A stretch of 64,000 nt of DNA. It comes from Neoceratodus forsteri. Lineage: Eukaryota; Chordata; Ceratodontiformes; Ceratodontidae. Location of the stretch: the NCBI GenBank assembly GCA_016271365.2, contig JADMNL010000023.1:608496001-608560000 (forward strand), in the 5' to 3' direction. Below the pieces are notes generated by a model. It worked only from the letters and a program-made list of their open reading frames with translations, had not been told where the DNA came from and searched no databases. The position numbers and the translations under genes were made by a program. Positions within the stretch are counted from its first letter, which is position 1; each line of letters begins with the position of its first letter. Of the stretch, positions 45,829 to 56,427 are shown one piece after another.

Positions 45829-45846
45829 TAACTTTATCTCTTGCTT

Positions 45847-47285
45847 AAATGATGCCCATATTACAAGCAGCCAAAATGAATGAACATCAGTATTTAAAAG
45901 TCAGATTTCATGAATTTCTGTGACAGGTGTGAAACCTTGTGATTATAATTTGGAAGTCAAATACTGTTCATTAATTTTGCCATCAATACACCTGGCCCAC
46001 CATGGAGGTGAAAGAAAATGGCTGAGTAAATTGGTGATAAGGTTGGATTCATAGGGGACTCCACTGTTAAAGTAGCAGAAGATGCAGAAGGACATTGCAG
46101 AACCATGACACTGGTGTAGATAAGCTGACATGCTTGCCTGTTGTATAGGCCGCATGAGTCTGATCCTTAGCCATGCACTGCAGTTAAAAGAGAGGAACTG
46201 GCTGTTCTCTACACTATGATAGGAAGTACAGATTCTATGTACATGAGGAGGTTATTTACTGTACTGGTGATGTTTCTAAAGGGAAGATATTCAGAGGCAT
46301 CTTCTCCAACAAACTCCTGTTCATGGAATCTGCAAGGAAGGACAGTAATACAAATTTGACAAGCTAACATTTTCTAAGATTCTGTTGAAAGATTAATTGC
46401 CAACTTCTTCTGGGAAGCTAGAGGTAGTTCTGGTCCAAGGAATTAATGCATGATCAAAATAGGCAGCTACTGTGCCAAAATGGTGGTGGGGGTACCAGTC
46501 ATGTCAAGGGACAGGGCAGTCAGAGGGATTTTAAACTGAAGGATAGGGTTTGAAGAGTCATTTAGTGCAAGGGTAACCAGTGGCAGGAGTTAGATGCATT
46601 AATTCACCAAGGGAACCATACCTGAGATGGATAGCAAAAGAACAGTGGACCCAACTTTCAGAGAGAGAAAGCATAGAAGGACATCAATTCTACATGAAAG
46701 CAGGTCATACAAGAATCACAGTAAGGGTGAGGGAATTGGTCCACTGCAGTCTTATGTTTGGCTTTACATGTGACCTGAAAATGTAATATCACTTTGCCAA
46801 TTTGTCTGACAATTCAGCTCCCAGTACAGTCATTTCTATAGAGTGAAGCAGACTACAAATGGGTGGGGGGCCTTAAGGTCAGCAATGAATGTGAATTATA
46901 GTAGCTTACTTTTTCAGGTCCTGTGGGCATGCATCTGCTGCAAATTACTATTAGTGGTGTTGTGACAGAGTCTGTGAAATCCACTAAGACTGCCACAGCC
47001 TGGTTTGAGCTACAGTAATAGTTACTGTCTGCTGATATCCTCAAGGCATATACCCATGTACTCTTCATTTTCTTTGTGCCATTTACTTTATTCTCCTTGT
47101 AATGCCATAGATTTTGCAATTATATTTTTATGTTATAGGCATTATTTTATATGATCTCTTCTATTATTTTCATTATGTTTTGTATATTAGGTAATAAATA
47201 GTATTACAATTATAGCAATATAATATAATATAAAACTAGGTTTTCATGAATTTTTATATAATATTGTGTATTTGTAAGACAACAA
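45847..47285. other. AT-rich region without recognised features
   Basis: No open frame above 88 codons and no recognised repeat. Confidence 0.45.
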
Positions 47286-47287
47286 CT

Positions 47288-47775
47288 CATGATTTCTGAA
47301 TGAATACACTATGTTTTGAGTCATGAAAGTGGTACTAAATAGTACTGTGTAGTGCCTCAATACAGAAGGGAGTGGTTCACACCATGACACAGCACACAGG
47401 TGGTTGTGGGACACTGGCCAATCACATTGTAACATTTGCTGTGCAGCATGCTGGCAGGGATGAAGGTAGTGTCATCATCACTCACAGTGATGCATTGTAA
47501 GGAAAATGTGGTTCATGATGGAAAGACTAGGAAAATGATGATAATAAAACATGATTTCTGAATGAACATGTGATAAGTCATGACAGTGATTATAAAAGCA
47601 CTACCTATAGTGCCACAAGGAGATAGGCAGTTGTCTGTTTCCATGGTACACAGATGTCTGTGGTAACACTGGAAAATCATATTGTATGATTGCCGCTTCT
47701 TTGTGCAGGCAGAGAAGAAGGTGGTGCCACCCACATACAGCAGTGACACATGTTGAGGAAAATGTGATTAATGAA
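47288..47775. repeat. Diverged tandem repeat, ~262-bp unit, two copies
   Basis: 'CATGATTTCTGAATGAA' starts each copy (47288 and 47550). The copies end in 'GAAAATGTGGTTCATGA' and 'GAAAATGTGATTAATGA'. Intermediate blocks ('GTCATGA(A/C)AGTG', 'GAAGGT(A/G)GTG', 'CA(C/G)TGA') keep their order. A partial third copy may begin near 47881 ('GAGAAAATGTGGTTTCATGA'). Confidence 0.65.
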
Positions 47776-48535
47776 TTAGGGCAGAGTACAGTGATGAAGA
47801 GGATGTGTCCTTTTCTGAAGCCAGAGCCATTGTTTTTAATATAATTATTATTATTATTTTTAAATTTGGCTTTATATGCTGAGAAAATGTGGTTTCATGA
47901 TTTTTTGGTGTTGTCTGTAAACAGTCCAACACTGCAGAGAATCTGTTTTTTTTCAGACACAGTGGATTGCTGCTGGTGTTGGGGGTAGAGGTTACTTCCA
48001 AAAGAATTGTGCAACAGGGTGGTGATTGCAAGATAATTTCCCTTTGTGTCACTGTAGAATGACGTGCCTTCAGATAGCATTGGGCAAGGCAACATATAAG
48101 ATAAATAAGCAGTTAAATACTGTGATATAAGATCATTTATATAATTCTGTCTTCATTTGATTTACTGTAAATTCACATTTGGGTGCTTCTGAAACCTCCT
48201 TCTTCTCCCTACTGAGCTTTTTCATTTGCTCACTTTGAAATAATTTTATTGTGCATCAACATGTCACGCTAACTTATTTGATGTTATTCTTATGTTACTG
48301 TATGTGCTGTTGTACTTGTCTGGGTCATCCCTGTAATAAGATTGTTTCCCAGTTGGTTTACCAGGTTACCATAAACAAAGAAATATATCAATCTCATTTT
48401 TTCCCTTTGGATATAGCTCCTGTGTGCTAGTGCTATTTTTCTGCCTGATATTCATGCTTTCATTACTGATCAGTTATGTAACCAAGTGACATCAGTTGGT
48501 AATAAGAGAAGCTAGCACAACAGGCCTTTCCATAT
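47776..48535. other. AT-rich region without recognised features
   Basis: Open frames of 94 and 66 codons on minus (47768-48095) have no recognised domain. Confidence 0.4.
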
Positions 48536-48577
48536 CTTCCTTCCTTCCTTCCATCCTTCCTTCCCTCTCCTCCTCCC

Positions 48578-48652
<75 letters not shown>

Positions 48653-48656
48653 TCCT
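48536..48656. repeat. (TTCC)n/(TTTC)n microsatellite
   Basis: About 120 bases of polypyrimidine tetranucleotide repeats, TTCC-type first, then TTTC. The Lys/Glu/Arg-rich frames on the minus strand are artefacts of this repeat. Confidence 0.95.
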
Positions 48657-48779
48657 GAGCTGATTGCAACTCATTTTCAGATGTATCTTGTGGAGATGGG
48701 AGAGGAGCTAGCTAAACAAAATTACTACCAAAATACAAGAAGTCAAATGCAATGGTAAAGTAATACAAGCAGCATCATA

Positions 48780-51700
48780 AATATTAGAGAGAAATTATTA
48801 AATAAATGCATTTAGAAGATGTAACACATTCTTATAAGAATAGAAGGAAAAATAATGAAACAATATGCACAAAGCAAGGCTAGAGAAAGGAATAAGAAGA
48901 CAGTGTCATAGACAGTTGCAGGTAGTATAAGAAAAGTCATAGAGAAGAGACTTAAGGAGAAAAGAGACAGATTGAATAGAAAGGGGAAGGGAGGACCAAA
49001 GTTTAGGAAGGTGGTAAGAAAAAGTAGATTGACCAACAGTAGATTTTCCAGAAGGAAAAGAGGGAGAAAATGGGAAGTAATTGCAAAGAGGGTAGGAGGA
49101 AGAAGAAAGAAAGGATAGAAGGGACATGAATTAAGAGGGAAGGGTGCTGAACCAGAATCTGATAAGAATGAGACACAATGGAAAAGGCACCTAGTGTCAA
49201 GAGATGGGAGAAAGGGCTGAGTAAAGTGAGCAGTGGTGAGTACGAGGGAGGCAGTCTAAAGTAAAATGACAAAAGAGTGACCAAGGGGTCAAGTCTGTTC
49301 AAGGGAAGATCTTAGAGCACCACTGTAGACTAGGTCACTATAGTCAAAGATAGAATCATTTTTCACACAGTTTCTTGGCGGGCAGGAAGCAGAATGCTGG
49401 CATTATTCCTGTACAATGCACCAATCTTGGGATGAATCATAATGTGTGTTGCATCAATATGTACTGAGAAATTAAGATGCCAGTTGAGGCAGACCCTGAG
49501 GTACTTAAATGAGGAAACAACATCAATCTAATCATCATCAAGAGTATTAAATAGTGGAAGAGGAGTAAGTCTGGCAAGCCTCTGATGGTGCTAAAAGTCA
49601 TGAAGACTGCTTTTTGGCATTGATGGACAATTGGTTAGACTTGAACTAATGCTGAATGTTGGCAAAATCCAACTGAAGCCATGAGGTAAGGGCATGGGAG
49701 AGGAGCCAGATGCAAAATAAAGGTGTCAGCATACATGTGAACAGATGCAGAGGAACAGATGTTGGGAAGGTCATTTAGGAATATGGAAAAGAGAGCAGTA
49801 CCCAGGACAAACCCTTGAGGGACAACTGAGCTAATGAGAAGTAGAGATGAAATGAATTTTCTTATCTGGACAGCTTGAGATATACATTGAATGTAAGAAC
49901 AAAACCAATGGAAAAAGGAGACAGAGAGGTCTGCAGCTTTAAATTTGTCCAGAAGGCGCTGATGTGCCACAGTGTCAAAAGCTTTAGCAAGATCAACAAA
50001 TACAGCAGAAGTAATCAGTCCTTGACCTATACCTGTGAGCATGGAGTCAGTGAGCTGAAGGAAGGAGGTAGAAGTGGAGGGATTTCTGAAACCAGACTGG
50101 AAAGGAGCAAAAAGGAGGAGCTAAAAAGAAAGGAAGTGAAGTGAGCTAAAACAATTTGTTCCTGTAACTTAGCCAAGGTAGGAAAGAGAGATATTGGATG
50201 GACATTAACAGCAGAAGTGTTACCACTTTTGTGAATGGATAGGATAATAGCCTGTTTCAAACATCAGGAACAGTAACAGAAGAAAAGGAAAACTTTAGAA
50301 GTAGAGTAATGGGCACAGCAATGGCAGGTGCTGAAACAAGGAAATATTTAGGGTCAATGCCATCAGCACTGTCTCTCTTCAATAGATTAAGGGCAGGCAG
50401 AGCTTTTGGGAAATGGGGAATGACAGAGAAGAAAACAAGAAGAGAAGAAGGCATAGATAGGGGAAGGGGGTGGGGAGGAAGGGATAAGAGAAAGAGCACA
50501 GGTGGTAAAGTAGGAGTTAAAAGACATAACAACTGCTGATGAGTCATAAATAAGGAGTCACCAACTTTAAGAGTAGAAGAGGGAGACTGGGTCTGAGGGA
50601 GAAAAGGACTGAATAATCTTCCAGAACTTGGAGGGTTATTAATGTTATTTTGGAGCCTGGAAGCAAACACTCAGAATTAGCAAGTCTGACAGCACTGGTA
50701 CATGCACTGATCAAGCGCCTATAGTTGGCCAAAGAAAATTGAAAGCCAGTGATCTTAAAAGCATGTCAGGAAGGTCTCTGGTGTGAGACAAGTAAGTAAG
50801 TACCTCATCCAGTATCCAGGGCAGATGTGAACCCAAAACTCTGGTATTTTAGGTGTATAATAATCCCATACAGCCAAGAATATAGACTGAAAGTAATGTA
50901 GGGCAGAATTTATATTATTGGATGCAGAGATAGGGGACCAATCAATTGACAAAAGGTGAGCTAATAGAGAGGTCAAGTCAAGTGACTTAAAATACATGAG
51001 ATATATGAATTTGAGGTAGGGGGTTTAGAACTGTATAACCTGTGTACACAGTAAACCATATGATGATCATTGAGTGCATCTGAAGGATACCTGCATTCAC
51101 TACATAGTGTGGATGAAAAGGGATGATTCAGTTAGCAGAGAATGGTTTAAGGATATTAAATTTAAATGAGTGGTTTCAGAAATCAGTTGGAACAACTGCT
51201 GTGACGCCATATTTTCAAAATGTATTTGCATTAGGAGAGCCAATTTTCATTAAAGTCACAAAGTATAAATAGCTTCAACTTAGGAGTTAGAACAGATAGA
51301 GGAAAGAAGCTCAGTAACTAAAGCAGAGGTGTACCAGGGCAGCAGTAAACACCAGAAATATAGATGGAAATAGAAAAGGGAAGGAAGAGTTTAAGGAGGA
51401 TCATCTCATGGGAAGAGGGGAAGAGACAGCAAGAACAACTGTACATTGTATCCTAGTGGATATGTAAACTGCAATACCACGGCTACTTTTAGAATGATCT
51501 TGCTTGACTAGGGTGTAGACAGGTATAGTTACAGCAGAATTCTGGACCTTAGAGGAGAGCCAGGTTTCAGATATACTGTAACTGGAACATTCAGTTAAAA
51601 TTTAAGCATGATACTGTAGGTGGTAACTGATCAAATTTTGGGAGGAGGTTACAGATGTTTAAATGAACCACCCTCAAGCCTTTAGGAAGTTGTACAGGTG

Positions 51701-52150
51701 AAGGTGTAATGGGGCACCTCAACAAAAGTTGTGTGATCACAATGAGTTTAAAAGCACAATTACGCTGCTTGAAGGGGGAGGGGAAGAAATGAGGAAAATT
51801 GGAATAGAAAAGGACAGAAGGTACCAAAGATTTTCAAGGTGAAGCTAAGGATCAGGAAAAATTGACACCGAGGTCATCAGGGTGCATGGGAGACAAGGAA
51901 TTGAGAAGTATGAGATTGTAGGTGAAGAGGAGAGGGAAAAGTAGAGAGCAGATTGATGAAAAAACAGGTAGTGTATGGGTCAAGAAATGGAGATAGGAAA
52001 GGGAAAAGAAGAGAAGTAAGGATAGTGACAATCAAATGGAGGCAGATAATTAGAAGATTAGAGAAATTAGGTCAGTAACAGGATCAGAAGTGTCGATGAC
52101 GTTATTGGGGCCAGATAGGAAGGCAACAGGGATGGCAAGGCAGGTAGAGC
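48780..52150 (-). mobile_element. L2-like LINE, nearly full ORF2, decayed
   Basis: On the minus strand the element starts at about 51830 with GLRVVHLNICNLLPKFDQLP, the endonuclease N-terminus of L2-type LINEs. It continues through 'NNINNPPSSGRL' (50640), HKSGNTSAVNVHPISLFP (50180) and FVDLAKAFDTVAHQRLLDKF (49980) to the RT active site near 49720, which reads MYADTFIL: the second Asp of YADD is missing. The C-terminal third (49000-49300) is broken in two overlapping frames. Purine-rich plus-strand text over 3 kb reflects this coding strand. The copy is inactive. Confidence 0.8.
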
Positions 52151-52486
52151 AAGAAAACTGTGCACAATGCACCATTAATACAAACAAATTTCTCAGATAA
52201 AATATCACCACATTAAATTAAGTAGTTCAATCATAAACCACAACCATTATGAATAGAAACACTCATTAAATGCAAATGAACAGACGCTAAGTTAATTTGA
52301 GCAGTTTGGCACAATGAAACACAATAGTGTGTAACATGTAGCCTGAATTTAGCTAACCTACACTGAGTAGAAGTGTACATAGGAATTATTAAGCAGCATA
52401 TCAAACATTAGACAATTGCAGGGATAATACAATGAACAAAGAAATAGTGAACCAAACTCAAGACAGAATGCAGATGGGGACAACAA
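52151..52486. other. AT-rich spacer
   Basis: No feature was recognised between the L2-like LINE and the TIR element. Confidence 0.4.
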
Positions 52487-55326
52487 GGGCTCGATTTTCA
52501 AAGAGCCCTTAGAGTGATGCAAGTTGTGTGGCTCCAGTTGTGAGGTCTGCTGTGTTACATTTCAATATGCTACCATGTCATTCAGAAATATCATTTGCCC
52601 ACTTGGATTTGATCTGTTCATGTATGTGCAGTATAATGAATGATTACAGTACTGTGTAGTAAACTACTACCAGTTGATAGACATTATGGGCCCCTATTCA
52701 AAAAGTCCCAGGCAGCATCATGCAGGAGCCTGCACCACACAACAGAGATGTGCTGGCACAAAATAATGGTATATTCAGAAGATGCACCATGATATGCAAT
52801 CACACATGTCTGGCTGAATATCCTAGCATGTGCCGATCGCGCAGTGGAGGATCGCAGCGGCCGCGGCAGATGACCTAAGCTCTAAGCAGAACACAGGAAA
52901 TACCACGATGAAGCAGCCACATGTGTGGTGTACAAAACTCAGTATTCGGCTGGGATATGGAAATGGCCTCACACATTCCAGCCCATTCTACATGCGAGCT
53001 CATTAATGGAATGTATTCAGGCCATTTGCATATCCCAGGCATGCACAGTTCCAGCTTTACATGGCTGCCCCACCACCCCACAAAGGTGAACAAGAGATAC
53101 TGTAGCCTAGCAGGCAGGTGTGATGGAATTTTTGTGTGTGGGTGGATGGACTGCATTGGCTTGGGTACAGCACTATTACCCATAGTCATGTACAGGGTCC
53201 AACTGGGTACACGGGCCCACCTGGAGAGTGGCCACAGGGTCCCACCTGGACAAGCAACAGGGAGGGCACAGGGTGGCACAATCTGATTGGTATACCACAT
53301 GCATGTAGAACACCAGCTCTGTATGCAGCGTACAGTCACCTGCTATATCCCACATCTCCCATATGAGAGAAACATGGTGATAACTGCAAGGAGCGCAGTG
53401 CAGAGGGTGACCAGGCACTGAGTGAGTGGGTCCCACCTGTGTGCACCTATAGTGTGCCACCATGGGTGTGTGCTACAGGTCAGTCCCAGGCTCATGCCAG
53501 ACTGCCACTCATACCACCAGGCTACCTGAGCACCATTTCCCAGACGCCACCCTGGGTGCATGTGCCACCGAGCAGGGCACCTTGCAGGCCACATAGGTGC
53601 AGGCCATGGCCTCTGGTATGTGGGCTCCAGTGTGGCCATCTGCTCCACTGGTGGGCTAGGGGCACCTGACAGCACTGGCATGTGGCAGCTGGGTGTACGC
53701 CTTGGGTCTGTAAGAGGATGGTTCTCTGGTTGGTGCCTGTGGTATGCTGGCACCTGTGGCTTTGAGTACTTCTGTCCTGGCATGACTGCCATGTATGGGG
53801 GCCTGGAGCATGTCCTGGTGCACCTCCTAGGGCTGCCTCAGGATGTCCTGTATGCAGTTCTACGGTCTTCCTGTGGGTGGCTGACCGATTTAGGCCATCC
53901 TTTTGTCTGCCTAACTTTGTACAGCACACTTCTGGGATGTGCAGCAGATGTGTCACACATTTTGGCTAAACATACGGATGCACAGCATGTTCATGTACCC
54001 ACCTTTTTGTGCCACATACATTATGTCTGAGCAATCAAGCATCTGGAAATCTGAGACACATCTCTCTGTAGAATATTGCACTTCCATGCATTTTCTGAGA
54101 TGCACTGTGTCAGAAGGTCTAAACCTGACACTCAGGTTCTTGGCAATATTGGGAATGCAAGTAATCACAGACACATTGCATTAGAGTAATAAACTTGTTT
54201 ATTACTACCAAAAGGATAAAATCACAGTTGCCTAAGCAGTTCTTACCAATACTGAACTGGGAGCCAGTGTAAGCGTTCCCTATACCTGGTTTCATTGTGT
54301 CTCTTGGGATCTCCGAGGTACAAGACTTAGTGTCTCACATTATATACCTATGATAATTACTATGGTTACTGTAAGATAGAAACATTTCTAGTTACAGAGA
54401 TGAGCCCTATTGGCTAAATTAGAGGAGGCTACATGGTCCAAGATAACATTATACAATTTTGTAGTAGTCATCAGTTTGTGAAACAAAAGATTTCTTATAC
54501 AGAGTCTTACATAACTCAGTGTAGTAGTACAAATCACCGAAAGGTGCAATGCTGACTTATATATCATAATTATTCCAAGGACACAGGAGTCCTAACATCT
54601 TATAAGTAAGAAATACAGAAAATACATAGAAGAATATATATGTATTAGCAAGCAAAGTGTATTACAATAACATATGTTCATATCCTGACATCTGTTCTTA
54701 TATGGTAGATGCCCTTAGCCCTATATGTTAGTACAACATATACCTAAGCACTAGCTGTCTACAGTGTTCCTCTGAGGGTACCAATAAGGGTGCAGGGACC
54801 TCGTGTAACATCTGCAGATCTCCATTTTGGCAGCGATCTCCTTTGAATATGTGGGCCTACCACAATAAATACAATGCAAATGCACCCTGCCAGGTGCCAC
54901 ATCACTCACATATATGCCCAGCTGTCCCTCCAACTCCCCTATGTTAGCTCCATGCCCCTTCTGCCCCTGACCCCACATATAGATCCCCATCTTATTCACC
55001 ACAGTGTGTAGCACTGGATCGAGGTGCTTAGACCACCTCCTTGCTGGTCTAAGTTGAGTCCCTTGCTACATCCATGGTGAGACTTGTAAAATCTCAAAAA
55101 GAGGAAGTTGCAGCCCCACTGTGGTGCAAGCCCACTTGCGACCTGGTGTATGATGATTTATGGTGCAAGGCTGGTGCAGTGCCACTTTGGTGTAGTGGCT
55201 CCCTTTTCCACCAGACTTTGTTCGAAAATTGGGAATGCCACATCATTTACTGCCAGATGCCACTTACTTCATTTATGTTTGTGCTGGCACCTTGCATAAT
55301 TCTCATGGCTTTGAAAATCAAGCCCC
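52487..55326. mobile_element. 2.84-kb TIR DNA transposon, Harbinger-like termini
   Basis: The left end 'GGGCTCGATTTTCAAAG' pairs with the complement of the right end 'GGGCTTGATTTTCAAAG', and the match continues for ~40 bp with an indel ('GTGATGCAAG' against 'ATTATGCAAG'). A second terminus-like phrase, 'GGGCCCCTATTCAAAAAGTC', lies at 52693, so another element may be nested. The interior at 52.9-53.9 kb is GC-rich with open frames up to 156 codons on both strands, none with a transposase motif I recognise. Flanking trinucleotides (CAA, CTA) are not a clean duplication. Confidence 0.6.
54179..54700 (-). mobile_element. Possible solo LTR inside the TIR element
   Basis: This AT-rich block differs sharply from the GC-rich sequence on its left. 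On the minus strand it begins with TGTCAGGATATG, has a TATATAAG box near 54555, and ends with 'AATAAACAAG...TCTAATGCA', so TG...CA ends and a poly(A) signal are all present. No flanking 4-6 bp duplication and no second LTR were found. An unrelated AT-rich insertion is equally possible. Confidence 0.3.
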
Positions 55327-55989
55327 TAGTGTCCTTATGTCAGAGCAGAGTCTCTTGCCAACTGCAGTCACATGGTGACACCCAGAGTAAGACACCCTTG
55401 TGCTCTGGACTGTAGTGGAGGACCACTTGTAAAGAGGCCTAAAATAGAGGGGAAAAGCCGCACCCACTATCAAGTACTCTTCACAATTGCAAGAGCAAGT
55501 GGTAGCAGAAGGAAAATGTCTCAACAGACCACAGTCCAACAGAGAGTTTGCAATAAAATCTAGAGCCTGACTGGTTCACTGACACCGAGCACACAGAAGC
55601 AGGCTGGAAAATCCAAACAAGCAGCTCACAGCTCGAGTGGCCATTCAAATGATGCACAGTTCAGTATAAATTCCTCTTGATGCCATGCAGTGCATATGCT
55701 CAAACAATAAAAAGATTACACAAGCCAAAGATGATTCTCACCTAACACCATTTTGCTGAGCTTACCTGAGGATACCTGCATTATTGTTTGACAAGTGGGC
55801 CACCCAGTCAAACCCCCACCTAAAACTGTCCATGCAGCAGGTCCAACTCTCCCAAAATTTTATTTTTTCATCAGTTGAGCAGCTGAGCAGAAGCTCACAG
55901 AAGAATTTTCACTACTAGGCCAGGATCCAAGTCTGTATTCAATATATCTATGAAATCGCTCTCTTTTAATGCATGGCTACTGCTTGGGG

Positions 55990-56160
55990 TGGTTACGTGA
56001 GAGTGGAGAAGTGCAGACATGATTCCACTTCAAAATGGGTGACAGATAGTATCTGAGCAATTACAGGCCTATTTGTCTCACCTCCATTGTTGTTAAAGAG
56101 ACAAAGATGTGAACAAAGAGGGTCTCACCCAATGGACTGTGATATAAAGGACAGAATAAT
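55990..56160 (+). mobile_element. LINE RT fragment, plus strand
   Basis: In one plus frame, 56056-56103 reads SNYRPICLTSIVVKET, the conserved start of the CR1/L2-type RT domain. Before it, 'CCACTTCAAAATGGGTGACA' encodes a degraded 'PLHKKGDR'-like motif. It ends where the repeat on its right begins. Confidence 0.75.
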
Positions 56161-56179
56161 CTAACACAACAAAATGCAA

Positions 56180-56427
56180 AGAGTCTCGACATGCACATTA
56201 CTAGAATAACTGCCACAGAATCAGATATAAAATAGTACTACACATTTATTTGTGACTTATATACACACTGTATCAGAGGTAAGCACATTGTCCTGCGTGC
56301 TCCCATGCAGTCTGCATAGAATCTCCTGATGCCATTTCATGCCTCAAAGCACTTTTTTAAGTCTAAAGACTCTGCAGTTCTGGTGCACCATATATACATA
56401 GTCAATTGCTGATGTCACAACATGTAG
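56180..56427 (-). repeat. Interspersed repeat, inverse copy of 61308-61545
   Basis: Reverse-complemented, this segment contains 'CATGTTGTGACATCAGCA', 'TTGAGGCATGAAA', 'AAGTCACAAATAAATGTGTA', 'CTATTTTATATCTGATTCTG' and 'GGCAGTTATTCTAGT', matching 61308-61545 in the same order. The family is not identified. The layout resembles the 3' ends of amphibian retroelements. Confidence 0.75.

Noticed and set aside
48463..48674. Lys/Glu/Arg-rich frames on the minus strand
   Set aside because: Translation of the (TTCC)n/(TTTC)n repeat.
52875..54030. Overlapping 120-156-codon frames as a transposase
   Set aside because: No DDE or Myb/SANT motif was recognised in any frame, so they are left as unassigned frames inside the TIR element.
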